64,000 nucleotides of DNA, from contig NZ_JBMPIX010000001.1 of the NCBI RefSeq assembly GCF_049341065.1, forward strand, positions 372,001 to 436,000. The letters are read 5' to 3'. Every line of letters begins with the position of its first letter. Within the stretch, counting starts at the first letter, position 1. The notes beneath the pieces were generated by a model. That model searched no databases and was not told the DNA's origin. It was given only the letters and a program-made list of their open reading frames with translations. The stretch comes from Pacificoceanicola sp049341065 (lineage in GTDB: Bacteria; Pseudomonadota; Alphaproteobacteria; Rhodobacterales; Rhodobacteraceae). Shown in pieces: positions 58,065 to 64,000 of the stretch. The position numbers and the translations under genes are program-made.

Positions 58065-58069
58065 TTTCC
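58065..58069. repeat. Target-site duplication, left copy
   Basis: TTTCC directly before the terminal TG of the element, identical to 63983-63987. Mu transposition makes 5-bp duplications. Confidence 0.85.
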
Positions 58070-58075
58070 TGAGCG

Positions 58076-58160
58076 GTTACAGATGAAATTGACAGGGGCC
58101 GAAAATCGGGCGCTGTAAAATCAATGGGTTATGGGGTGGTCAGTTACAGAGGTTTTGACA
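58076..58160. repeat. Left-end transposase binding boxes (attL side)
   Basis: Box L1 at 58076-58094 is GTTACAG-N7-TGACA; box L2 at 58143-58160 is GTTACAG-N6-TGACA. L1 begins six bases from the terminal TG. The same pattern, inverted, occurs at the right end. 58095-58142 and 58161-58269 hold nothing else I can identify; the repressor gene ends at 58270. Confidence 0.75.
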
Positions 58161-58269
58161 GTTTCGGCCTCAAAAGGCTCATTCAACGCCGCTTTGAGAA
58201 ATGATGGGCATTGAAAAGAAACGATTTTTTAGAGCATATCATGGGCGATTTTGCCCATGACCATGATTG

Positions 58270-58785
58270 TCACGCACCTTCGAGAAACTCGAATAGCTCG
58301 TCTTCACTGCGACCTTCCAGGTCTTGGCAAACAAGCAAGGCGGCATCCTCCAAGTCAATATCATGCAGCGCCGCCATTTCAAACGCACGGTTCTCAAATT
58401 CATCCGCCAACGACGGTACCCGTTGAGACCACCAAAGGAGTGCTTCGTTCTCAGAAGCAAAACGGCCGGACGTCCTCAGATGGCCGAACAGCCACAGGAT
58501 TGGAATGTAGCTGAACCATCCTGACGCCCCCTGTGGTGCCACTGTCCGTTTCAAAGAAGCGGACGGCAATATCTGGTCTGCTGGTATTCCTTCGACGGCC
58601 CAAAGCCGCTCCAGTACTTCATGGCTCGGAAGCCGCCGTCCCGCCTCGTAGTTCGACCATGTCGTACGCGCCAACCCAAGCGCTTTGGAAAATTCAGCAA
58701 GCGTTCGGTCACCCCTTACTTCTCGAAGCTTTGCACCAATGCCACGCATTGTTTCGCTATCGAAAATTCTTCTTGATGTTTTCAT
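58270..58785 (-). CDS. Phage-type repressor, HTH (Cro/CI-like)
   Basis: A 171-residue protein with an N-terminal helix-turn-helix (IGAKLREVRGDRTLAEFSKALGLARTTWSNYEAG, residues about 16-50) and a C-terminal part unlike S24 peptidases. It is divergent from the ner-like gene, the Mu c/ner arrangement, and probably keeps transposition off. A 12-base repeat GTTTCGCTATCG occurs in its first codons and in the divergent promoter. Lower GC than the host genes. Confidence 0.75.
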   Translation of the reverse strand: MKTSRRIFDSETMRGIGAKLREVRGDRTLAEFSKALGLARTTWSNYEAGRRLPSHEVLERLWAVEGIPADQILPSASLKRTVAPQGASGWFSYIPILWLFGHLRTSGRFASENEALLWWSQRVPSLADEFENRAFEMAALHDIDLEDAALLVCQDLEGRSEDELFEFLEGA

Positions 58786-58820
58786 TAGCGTGACATACCT
58801 GTACTATAGTTTCGCTATCG
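58751..58820. promoter_or_regulatory. Early operator region with 12-base direct repeats
   Basis: GTTTCGCTATCG at 58751-58762 (inside the repressor 5' end) and at 58809-58820 (in the 42-bp divergent gap). The second copy is preceded by ACTATA. Likely operators for the repressor or the Ner-like protein. Confidence 0.55.
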
Positions 58821-58827
58821 TGTAACA

Positions 58828-59097
58828 TTGGGGCGTACCGTGGAGCAACCTAATTCCAAAGGGTGGAAGCCCGAACAAGTTAATCTTGTGCGCCGTCAAT
58901 TCGAGGCAGAAGGCATCTCGATTGCCGACTGGGCAAAGCTACGTGGGTACAACCCGAGGACAGTCTACGCCGTTATGCAAGGCGCGCTGGCATGTAAGCG
59001 CGGTATCAGTCATCAAATCGCTGTAGATCTTGGTCTAAAAAAACTACCAGAAGCATCACGGTTGCCCGGCGTGATCTTGCATCGCAAGGCGTCATAA
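58828..59097 (+). CDS. Ner-like DNA-binding protein
   Basis: An 89-codon frame from TTG at 58828 or 85 codons from GTG at 58840, which has fewer non-homologous residues. It contains WKPEQVNLVRRQFEAEGISIADWAKLRGYNPRTVYAVMQGALACKRGISHQIAVDLGL, a Ner/Nlp-type helix-turn-helix. In Mu, Ner turns down early transcription. The TAA is followed directly by the transposase ATG, so the two are coupled. Confidence 0.75.
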   Translation: MGRTVEQPNSKGWKPEQVNLVRRQFEAEGISIADWAKLRGYNPRTVYAVMQGALACKRGISHQIAVDLGLKKLPEASRLPGVILHRKAS

Positions 59098-61083
59098 ATG
59101 CAGACGACGCCAAAGGATTTACCAAATCTGGACGCACCATTGGTCTCCGTTACCATGTTGCTCGGAGTTGGGCGCATTCCAAGTGATCGAAAAGCGGCTG
59201 GCCGATGGCTCAATAGCCAATGTGTGCCTATCTACCACGACAAGACAGATGGACGGCTTCCAGAGTTCGTTTCAGTAGTTGACCTGCCAGAAGACGTTCG
59301 CGCGGCCTACCTTACGCAGCTTGCCCAAGAAGCCTGCATCGACCCCGGTCACTATGACGACGCAGCGCACCTTCGACTTTCGCAGGCTCCGAGTAGTACG
59401 CAGGAGCGCGCGTATGACCGTGCTTCAAAGCTGCTCTTTATCGTCAAGCATGAGCAGGTTGGCATGAGTTGGCCGCAAATCGAAAAGGCGGGCAAGAAAG
59501 AGTTCCGAGACTTCCCGGTGCGCAACTCGATGAAGAATTGGAAGGCCCTGACCGAAGGCATTGACCCGGCGAACTGGGCACCGGCTCTGCAACCGGGATG
59601 GTGTGGCGGCAGCGAACCGGACCCTGTTTCGCCAGCAGCTTGGGAAATGCTCTGTAGCTGCGTCTATTTCGGCGGCAAAAATGGAACGCGCCTCCCGCTC
59701 AAGGAAGCCTATCATTTAGTTGCTGGGATCGCGGCGGACAAAGGCTGGGATTGGCCTGAGCTGCACACAATCCGGCGGCGCTGGACGGCAATGAACCCGA
59801 TCGAGCGCCTTGCTATCGAGTTGGGCGAAGAGCGCGCGGAAGCCATGCTTCGCCTGTCGCAAACGCAGACCGCGCGCCACATGCTGGCCAACGATTTGTG
59901 GGACGGTGACGGACGGGAATTCAAGGTTCGCTGCATCTGGCCTGATGGCTATGTGGGTTGCCCCGTGGTCGTCGCACTGGTGGACCGCGCCAGCCGAAAG
60001 AAAGTCGGTTTTGCGGTGGGTAAGTCCGAGAATGCGGACGTGACCGAGGCGGCTGTGACCGTCGCTTGTGAGACCAATGGACGCCCGATAAAAATCAGGT
60101 TCGATAATGGCGGGGCCTTCAATTCAAAGCGCATCGCGGGCGGGAAGCATCCGTTTTTCAAGCGGAAGCAGATGAAGAACCCCGATTGGAAGGTGCCGGG
60201 CGTCCTCTCCATTCTGCAAATCGAGCTGGCAAATACCGGCATCGCTGCGAAGAAAAGCAACTTGCAAGAAAACGTGTGGTCGCATCTACGGAAGGTGGAC
60301 AACCATCCTCTGTTCTATCGCGCACAGCGCCCCGGCCCAAATGACCCTGAGGTCGGGCAAGGCGCGCCCGTGCCCATCGACCTCTTCGAGAAGGTTCTTG
60401 CCAAGGCAGTTGCCGATCTGAACGCGGCGACGGACAACCGGGTGAAGGACCTGCGCAAGGGCGAGAGCCGTGCAATGGCGTTTGAACGGCTGTTGAAGGA
60501 TCGCCCCGCGCGTGTTGTCACGCCGCTGATGAAGCGCCGCCTTGGCATGGTCTGGAAACCGAAGACGGTCCAGCCGGACGGGCGTATCCGGTTCGACAAG
60601 GGGTTCTTCGGGGATGCCACCACGCAAGGTGTGATGCTGAACTTCGTCGGCAAGCAAGTGCTTGTCGGGTTCAATCCGAATGACTTCACCGCGCCCGCCA
60701 TGGTCTGCACATGGGAAGGCAGCGATGAACCTGGGCGGCTGTTGCTGGAAACCCTGCCGAACGTGGAGGAAACCGCGCATGGTAGCGAGGAAGGGCGGCG
60801 GGCGGCGCTGACGGAGAAGCGCCGGATCAACAAGATCCTCAAAGGCCTGGGCATGAAGTATTCGGACGAGAAGCGGGAAGAACTGCGGGTTCTCCTGCTG
60901 GCGCAGATGCGCAACCCGGAACCGGCACGGAACGTGTCCGGCGAGAAGGTTGTCGAACTGCCGCGCCGGGAAGCCTTCGTGCCCGAGGTCGAAAAGGTCG
61001 AGACAGCGGTTTCTTACGTGACTGACGAGAGATTGAGGAACCTTGCAGAAGCGACAGCCCGTCGCCAAGCGGAGCGGTTCTGA
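59098..61083 (+). CDS. Mu-type transposase A
   Basis: A 661-residue DDE transposase of the MuA family (Mu: 663). The N-terminal part holds the end- and enhancer-binding helices. The catalytic core has D269 in DLWDGDG, D336 in IRFDNGGAFNSK and E391 in SNLQENVW, close to MuA D269, D336 and E392. The C-terminal mu-C domain (about 480-600) contacts MuB. No frameshift or stop is present, so it is likely functional. Confidence 0.93.
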   Translation: MQTTPKDLPNLDAPLVSVTMLLGVGRIPSDRKAAGRWLNSQCVPIYHDKTDGRLPEFVSVVDLPEDVRAAYLTQLAQEACIDPGHYDDAAHLRLSQAPSSTQERAYDRASKLLFIVKHEQVGMSWPQIEKAGKKEFRDFPVRNSMKNWKALTEGIDPANWAPALQPGWCGGSEPDPVSPAAWEMLCSCVYFGGKNGTRLPLKEAYHLVAGIAADKGWDWPELHTIRRRWTAMNPIERLAIELGEERAEAMLRLSQTQTARHMLANDLWDGDGREFKVRCIWPDGYVGCPVVVALVDRASRKKVGFAVGKSENADVTEAAVTVACETNGRPIKIRFDNGGAFNSKRIAGGKHPFFKRKQMKNPDWKVPGVLSILQIELANTGIAAKKSNLQENVWSHLRKVDNHPLFYRAQRPGPNDPEVGQGAPVPIDLFEKVLAKAVADLNAATDNRVKDLRKGESRAMAFERLLKDRPARVVTPLMKRRLGMVWKPKTVQPDGRIRFDKGFFGDATTQGVMLNFVGKQVLVGFNPNDFTAPAMVCTWEGSDEPGRLLLETLPNVEETAHGSEEGRRAALTEKRRINKILKGLGMKYSDEKREELRVLLLAQMRNPEPARNVSGEKVVELPRREAFVPEVEKVETAVSYVTDERLRNLAEATARRQAERF

Positions 61084-61156
61084 GATGGTCGGGCGGTGCT
61101 GGAACACCGACCCGACCGATAGCAGCGGGCGCAAGCCCAACAAACAGGAGAAAGAC

Positions 61157-61747
61157 ATGACAGGAAATGTCACACAGATCAAGCGGGAGGAGCCAGTGAG
61201 GTTGCCGCACTTTGTGGAAACACCATCCTCACGCGCTATGCTTCTTGCTTTGCGCAGGGCGCGAGCGCGGTCACGCCTGACTATGATAATCGGCGGCAGC
61301 GGCGTTGGAAAGAGCCGCACAATGTGGAAATTCAAGACAGAAGCGCGGGACACACTGGTTTCCGAGGCACGCGCTCAAGAGGGTGGCGCATGGAACCTCG
61401 CTTATCGGCTTTGTGAGCTTTTGGACATGCCGGAGCCGAATTCGCGCAACATGCCGAAAACTGGCCACGAGATTGCCGAGGAGATTGGTCCAGGCGGTTT
61501 CGTAATCATCGATGAGGCGCAGTACCTTGTTCAGGAAAACGCGCGGGGGCCTGATAATTGGGGCGCTGTAGAATGGTTTCGCGGCGTTGCAGAAGCAGGC
61601 CATTTTGGCGCGGCCTTTATTGGCGACAAGCGATTGGCGAACAGTTTTAAGGATGCGGCGCAATTGCCGAGGCGGACAGGAGCGCGAGAAATACGAATTC
61701 ACCTCGTTGACCGAAGCCGAAAACCCGCATGTGTTCATGCACGATGA
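61157..61747 (+). CDS. MuB-like ATPase, truncated
   Basis: A 196-codon frame. The AAA part has Walker A GGSGVGKSR, Walker B FVIIDEAQYL and a sensor region AFIGDKRL. Homology ends near residue 174 (61680), and the remaining residues are out of family. MuB is 312 residues and normally captures target DNA and gives target immunity. Here it meets the gpT remnant, so it is probably not fully functional. A GGAG site precedes the ATG. Confidence 0.8.
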   Translation: MTGNVTQIKREEPVRLPHFVETPSSRAMLLALRRARARSRLTMIIGGSGVGKSRTMWKFKTEARDTLVSEARAQEGGAWNLAYRLCELLDMPEPNSRNMPKTGHEIAEEIGPGGFVIIDEAQYLVQENARGPDNWGAVEWFRGVAEAGHFGAAFIGDKRLANSFKDAAQLPRRTGAREIRIHLVDRSRKPACVHAR

Positions 61748-62042
61748 ATATATTTACGGGGTCCGGGCTCGGGTGAATGCGGGCTTTGGCCTGTGGCAGC
61801 TTGCCTATGGCAGCACCGATACCCTGGACGAAGCGAACTACGCCGCCGCGCGCGCCGCGATGATGGGCTATCGCAGCAACAGCGGGCGGCTTTTGGGCGT
61901 GAAACCCAAGGTGCTTGTGGTGCCGCCCTCGCTCGAAGACGAAGCCCTGCACCTTCTCAATACTGAAAACAAGGACGGCGGCGGCTCCAACCCCTACAAG
62001 GGCACGGCTGAACTGATTGTCAGCCCGTGGCTTGAAGCGTAA
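61680..62042 (+). pseudogene. 3' remnant of Mu gpT-type major head protein
   Basis: About 120 codons in the frame that continues upstream to 61587 without a proper start. It encodes EKYEFTSLTEAENPHVFMH, then VRARVNAGFGLWQLAYGS and KPKVLVVPPSLEDEAL, which are the C-terminal third of gpT. The 5' two thirds are missing, and the junction with muB lies near 61680. Confidence 0.8.
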
Positions 62043-62057
62043 GGCGGAGGATCGACC

Positions 62058-62996
62058 ATGGGGCCGACCTTCACCGTCCAATGCGACAATGCGCTTCCCT
62101 ACGCGCCCGACTGGGTGCAGCTCACGCCATTGGGGGCGATCACCGCGCGCGACGGGCGCAACTTTGTGGTGGACGATCCGGACGCCATTCTTGCCGCCTT
62201 TGCGGCTGGCGGGATTGATCTGCCGATTGACTACGAACACCAGAACGACAACCCCAAGGCCAAGCTTTCCGGACCTGTGCCAGCGGCGGGGTGGATCAAG
62301 GAACTTGCCACCCGTGCCGATGGTATTTGGGGCCGCGTCGAATGGACCGACCGCGCCAGCGCGATGATTGCCGCGCGCGAATACCGGTTTCTCAGCCCGA
62401 CGCTGATTATCGAAAAGAACTCGGGTCAAGTGGCCTTGATCCGGGGAGCGGCGCTTGTCCACAACCCGGCGCTGCACATCAAGGCGCTTGCCGCACAGGA
62501 GGACACAATGCCCGATCCCACCACGCCAAAGACCGCGCCGGATATGACCGGCCTCATGGCCCGCCTTGCCAAGCTTGTTGGCTTGGACGAAGACGCCACC
62601 GAAGAAGACCTTTTTGCCGCGCTGCGGCAACGCCTGGACGGGGCCAATCCTGACCCAAGCAAATTCGCTCCCATCGAGGCCCTTCGAGAAGCGATGAATG
62701 ACCGCAACAAGGAGCTTGCGACCTTCCGTGAAGAGCGCGCGCAACGCAAAGTCAACGACGCCTGGAATGCCGGATACCTGACCACGGGCGGCAAGGCATG
62801 GGCGCTGGAACTTTGCATGAAGGATGAGGCCAGCTTTGACGCCTTTATCGCCAATACCGCCCCGGCCTATGCGCACCTGACAACCTCTGTTGTCCCCAAG
62901 GGCATACCTGGCATGAGCAAGCCCGAGCATTCCGCCGAGGTCATGCTCTTGAGCGAACAGCTTGGGGTCACGCCGGAACGCCTGATAGGCGATTGA
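62058..62996 (+). CDS. Mu gpI-type head maturation protease
   Basis: A 312-residue protein. The N-terminal half (WVQLTPLGAITARDGR, LPIDYEHQND) is the Mu gpI serine protease fold that trims the head; the C-terminal half is coiled and acts as scaffold. The gene looks complete, with GGAGG before the ATG. In Mu, I lies before T; here the gpT remnant lies before I, so order is inverted. Confidence 0.85.
   Translation: MGPTFTVQCDNALPYAPDWVQLTPLGAITARDGRNFVVDDPDAILAAFAAGGIDLPIDYEHQNDNPKAKLSGPVPAAGWIKELATRADGIWGRVEWTDRASAMIAAREYRFLSPTLIIEKNSGQVALIRGAALVHNPALHIKALAAQEDTMPDPTTPKTAPDMTGLMARLAKLVGLDEDATEEDLFAALRQRLDGANPDPSKFAPIEALREAMNDRNKELATFREERAQRKVNDAWNAGYLTTGGKAWALELCMKDEASFDAFIANTAPAYAHLTTSVVPKGIPGMSKPEHSAEVMLLSEQLGVTPERLIGD
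62508..62996 (+). CDS. Nested scaffold protein (Mu Z-like) start within gpI
   Basis: An in-frame ATG at residue 151 of the protease is preceded by AGGAGG at 62497-62502 with a five-base spacer, a stronger site than most genes here. It would give a 162-residue protein equal to the scaffold half. Mu makes Z from within I in the same way. Confidence 0.7.
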   Translation: MPDPTTPKTAPDMTGLMARLAKLVGLDEDATEEDLFAALRQRLDGANPDPSKFAPIEALREAMNDRNKELATFREERAQRKVNDAWNAGYLTTGGKAWALELCMKDEASFDAFIANTAPAYAHLTTSVVPKGIPGMSKPEHSAEVMLLSEQLGVTPERLIGD

Positions 62997-63122
62997 TCGA
63001 AATGGGCGGCGGTCTCCACCCTTGCCGCCCTGTCGGCCCTGGCCATTGAAAGCCGGGGCGTGCGGGGGCCGGACCGGTCAGCAACATCCGGTCCTCGCAA
63101 AGCTATTTCAGGAGTGTCGCGC

Positions 63123-63173
63123 ATGGTCGTGAAAGTAACTGTCACCAAAGACCTGTCCAGCGCAGTCGAATGA
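63123..63173 (+). pseudogene. 5' remnant of a phage gene
   Basis: A 16-codon frame MVVKVTVTKDLSSAVE with GGAG upstream, whose TGA overlaps the next ATG. Its start resembles phage virion-assembly proteins, but it stops too soon to be whole. The 62997-63122 interval holds no other gene. Confidence 0.4.
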
Positions 63174-63523
63174 GCGCGCTTCCGGCCATAAGGTATCCGC
63201 GACACCCGGCCCATATTGACGCCTATGTCGAAGTCTTGGGGCCAAGTGTTGCCGTTCGTTTTCTGATTGCGTTTGGTGGCACGCCCCTCTACTTCCCGGA
63301 TGATCCCTGCGGGCGCAGTCAGGCCGAGGCCCTGATTGGTGCCGCGCAATTGCGCGAGCTGAGCGCGCGAATGCCGTCGAACCGGGCCGAAGTGCCAATG
63401 CCGAAGAATTGGTTGATCCGGTCCCTTCATGCCGAGGGCCTTAGCGTCAGTCAGATTTGCCGAACTCTGAAAACCACCAGCACCAACGTCAAGCGCACCC
63501 TGCGCGACGCGAGGGCGAGATGA
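63170..63523 (+). CDS. Mor-like transcription activator
   Basis: A 117-residue protein. VRFLIAFGGTPLYFPDD is the Mor/C-family strand region, followed by a basic helix-turn-helix near WLIRSLHAEGLSVSQICRTLKTTSTNVKRTLRD. In Mu, Mor turns on the middle promoter. The ATG overlaps the stop of the preceding remnant. Late-gene regulation in an element without late genes would be idle or act in trans. Confidence 0.7.
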   Translation: MSALPAIRYPRHPAHIDAYVEVLGPSVAVRFLIAFGGTPLYFPDDPCGRSQAEALIGAAQLRELSARMPSNRAEVPMPKNWLIRSLHAEGLSVSQICRTLKTTSTNVKRTLRDARAR

Positions 63524-63909
63524 GCGGTGCGGCGGATCAACTGCGCCAATCCCTGCGCGAATTGCGCGCGGTCTCCGACGCCTTGTCCGGGGCGATGGAC
63601 CGCGCTGAGGCCGCGCTTGAAACCCATTTTGAAGCCGGTGTTCAACAGCCTGTTCAACCGGCCATTGAAGGATTGCCTCCGCCCTGTGAACACCGCCGCC
63701 AGCACCGCCCCGGACGCCCCGCGATCATCGACAAAGACCCCGAGCTGCGCGCCTTCATCCTCGCCCGGATCAACCGCTTGACATTCCCCCAACTCGAAGC
63801 CGAAGTTGCCAATGCCTTTCCGCCTGAGCGCCGCGTCAAAAAGACGGCAATCAACGACTGGTGGAACAAACACCGCGACGCCCTCAGCCCGATTTTCCAA
63901 CCGGAATAG
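63520..63909 (+). CDS. Phage-associated protein with C-terminal HTH-like segment
   Basis: A 129-residue protein overlapping the Mor-like stop by four bases. The N-terminal 50 residues are helical (DQLRQSLRELRAVSDAL), and the end (RINRLTFPQLEAEVANAF...KKTAINDWWNKH) looks like a small helix-turn-helix. Not recognised by name. Confidence 0.55.
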   Translation: MSGAADQLRQSLRELRAVSDALSGAMDRAEAALETHFEAGVQQPVQPAIEGLPPPCEHRRQHRPGRPAIIDKDPELRAFILARINRLTFPQLEAEVANAFPPERRVKKTAINDWWNKHRDALSPIFQPE

Positions 63910-63934
63910 TCCGGGAACTTCGAGCGTAGTCCGG

Positions 63935-63982
63935 TATCAAAACCCACTGTAAGCCCATGTCAGGATTAGCTGTAACTACACA
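63935..63982. repeat. Right-end transposase binding boxes (attR side)
   Basis: Read on the minus strand, box R1 (63958-63976) is GTTACAG-N7-TGACA, and box R2 (63935-63953) is CTTACAG-N7-TGATA. R1 starts six bases from the terminal CA, the mirror of L1. 63910-63934 is unassigned. Confidence 0.75.
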
Positions 63983-63987
63983 TTTCC
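63983..63987. repeat. Target-site duplication, right copy
   Basis: TTTCC directly after the terminal CA, identical to 58065-58069. Only 13 bases of host sequence follow before the window ends. Confidence 0.85.
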
Positions 63988-64000
63988 GCCCTTTAGCCCT

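Larger units (their letters stand above)
58070..63982. mobile_element. Complete 5.9-kb Mu-like transposable element (mini-prophage)
   Basis: Bounded by 5'-TG and CA-3', by TTTCC duplications, and by matched end boxes (GTTACAG-N7-TGACA exactly six bases inside each terminus). Contents from left: end boxes, repressor (minus), Ner-like protein, transposase A, truncated B, gpT remnant, gpI protease with nested scaffold frame, a small remnant, Mor-like activator and an HTH protein. Mu is about 37 kb; this is one sixth of that, lacking lysis, portal, terminase, tail and mom genes. AT content is higher in the repressor-to-B part and lower in the late part, so the element is a mosaic. Confidence 0.9.

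Noticed and set aside
42506..58820. A link between the 42506-42536 boxes and the element's GTTTCGCTATCG repeats
   Set aside because: They share only the short CTATCGC core (inverted) and ACTATA, which could be chance.
58070..63982. Calling this a gene transfer agent or a full inducible prophage
   Set aside because: GTA genes are absent and most Mu structural genes are missing; ends and duplication show a transposable element.

Overview
The window is about 64 kb of a GC-rich alphaproteobacterial chromosome, most likely a marine member of the Rhodobacteraceae (Roseobacter group). Support comes from the gene content (a fused indolepyruvate oxidoreductase beside a LysR gene, aglEFGAK, valine catabolism, CcmE, DUF1127), from GTTC-N7-GTTC upstream of uvrA (the Rhodobacter-type LexA box), from palindromes at eno, pgm and gap that resemble the CceR operator of this family, and from a GC-rich intergenic repeat. 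The species cannot be named from sequence alone.

Layout. 1-7.8 kb: an M48 peptidase, a sulfotransferase, purL, then a tightly coupled three-gene operon (PLP ammonia-lyase, M24 hydrolase, Asp/Glu-racemase-like protein) and a GFA-like protein. 8-17.6 kb: a LysR gene divergent from an indolepyruvate ferredoxin oxidoreductase, then an acyltransferase, murI, argC, ccmE and a membrane histidine kinase. 17.7-32.4 kb: a sugar block with eno, an EamA transporter and pgm, then aglR-bgl-glk divergent from aglEFGAK; two near-identical palindromes between them fit AglR. 32.5-36.2 kb: uvrA flanked by a rhodanese gene and a DUF2892 gene. 36.3-45.7 kb: valine catabolism (a hydrolase-dehydrogenase fusion, an acyl-CoA dehydrogenase, mmsA and a LysR regulator), interrupted by a glycosyltransferase, a GCS2-type ligase and two paralogous small proteins. 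45.7-58 kb: a CBS protein, coaD, DUF1127, gap with a 47-residue membrane protein, a LuxR-type protein, an arginine block (ornithine cyclodeaminase, arginase, Lrp regulator, HDAC-like deacetylase), tRNA-Gly, a corrinoid-activating ATPase, a CaiB-type CoA-transferase and an agmatinase-like enzyme.

58,070-63,982 is the most striking part. It is a complete 5,913-bp Mu-like transposable element, read here to the base: terminal 5'-TG...CA-3', two probable transposase-binding boxes inside each end, and a perfect 5-bp target duplication (TTTCC). It carries a repressor, a Ner-like protein and a DDE transposase that look intact, then a truncated muB joined to the 3' end of a gpT major-head gene, a full gpI-type protease with a nested scaffold start, a Mor-like activator and a small HTH protein. 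It is about one sixth the size of phage Mu, so it is either an internally deleted prophage or a miniature or satellite derivative.
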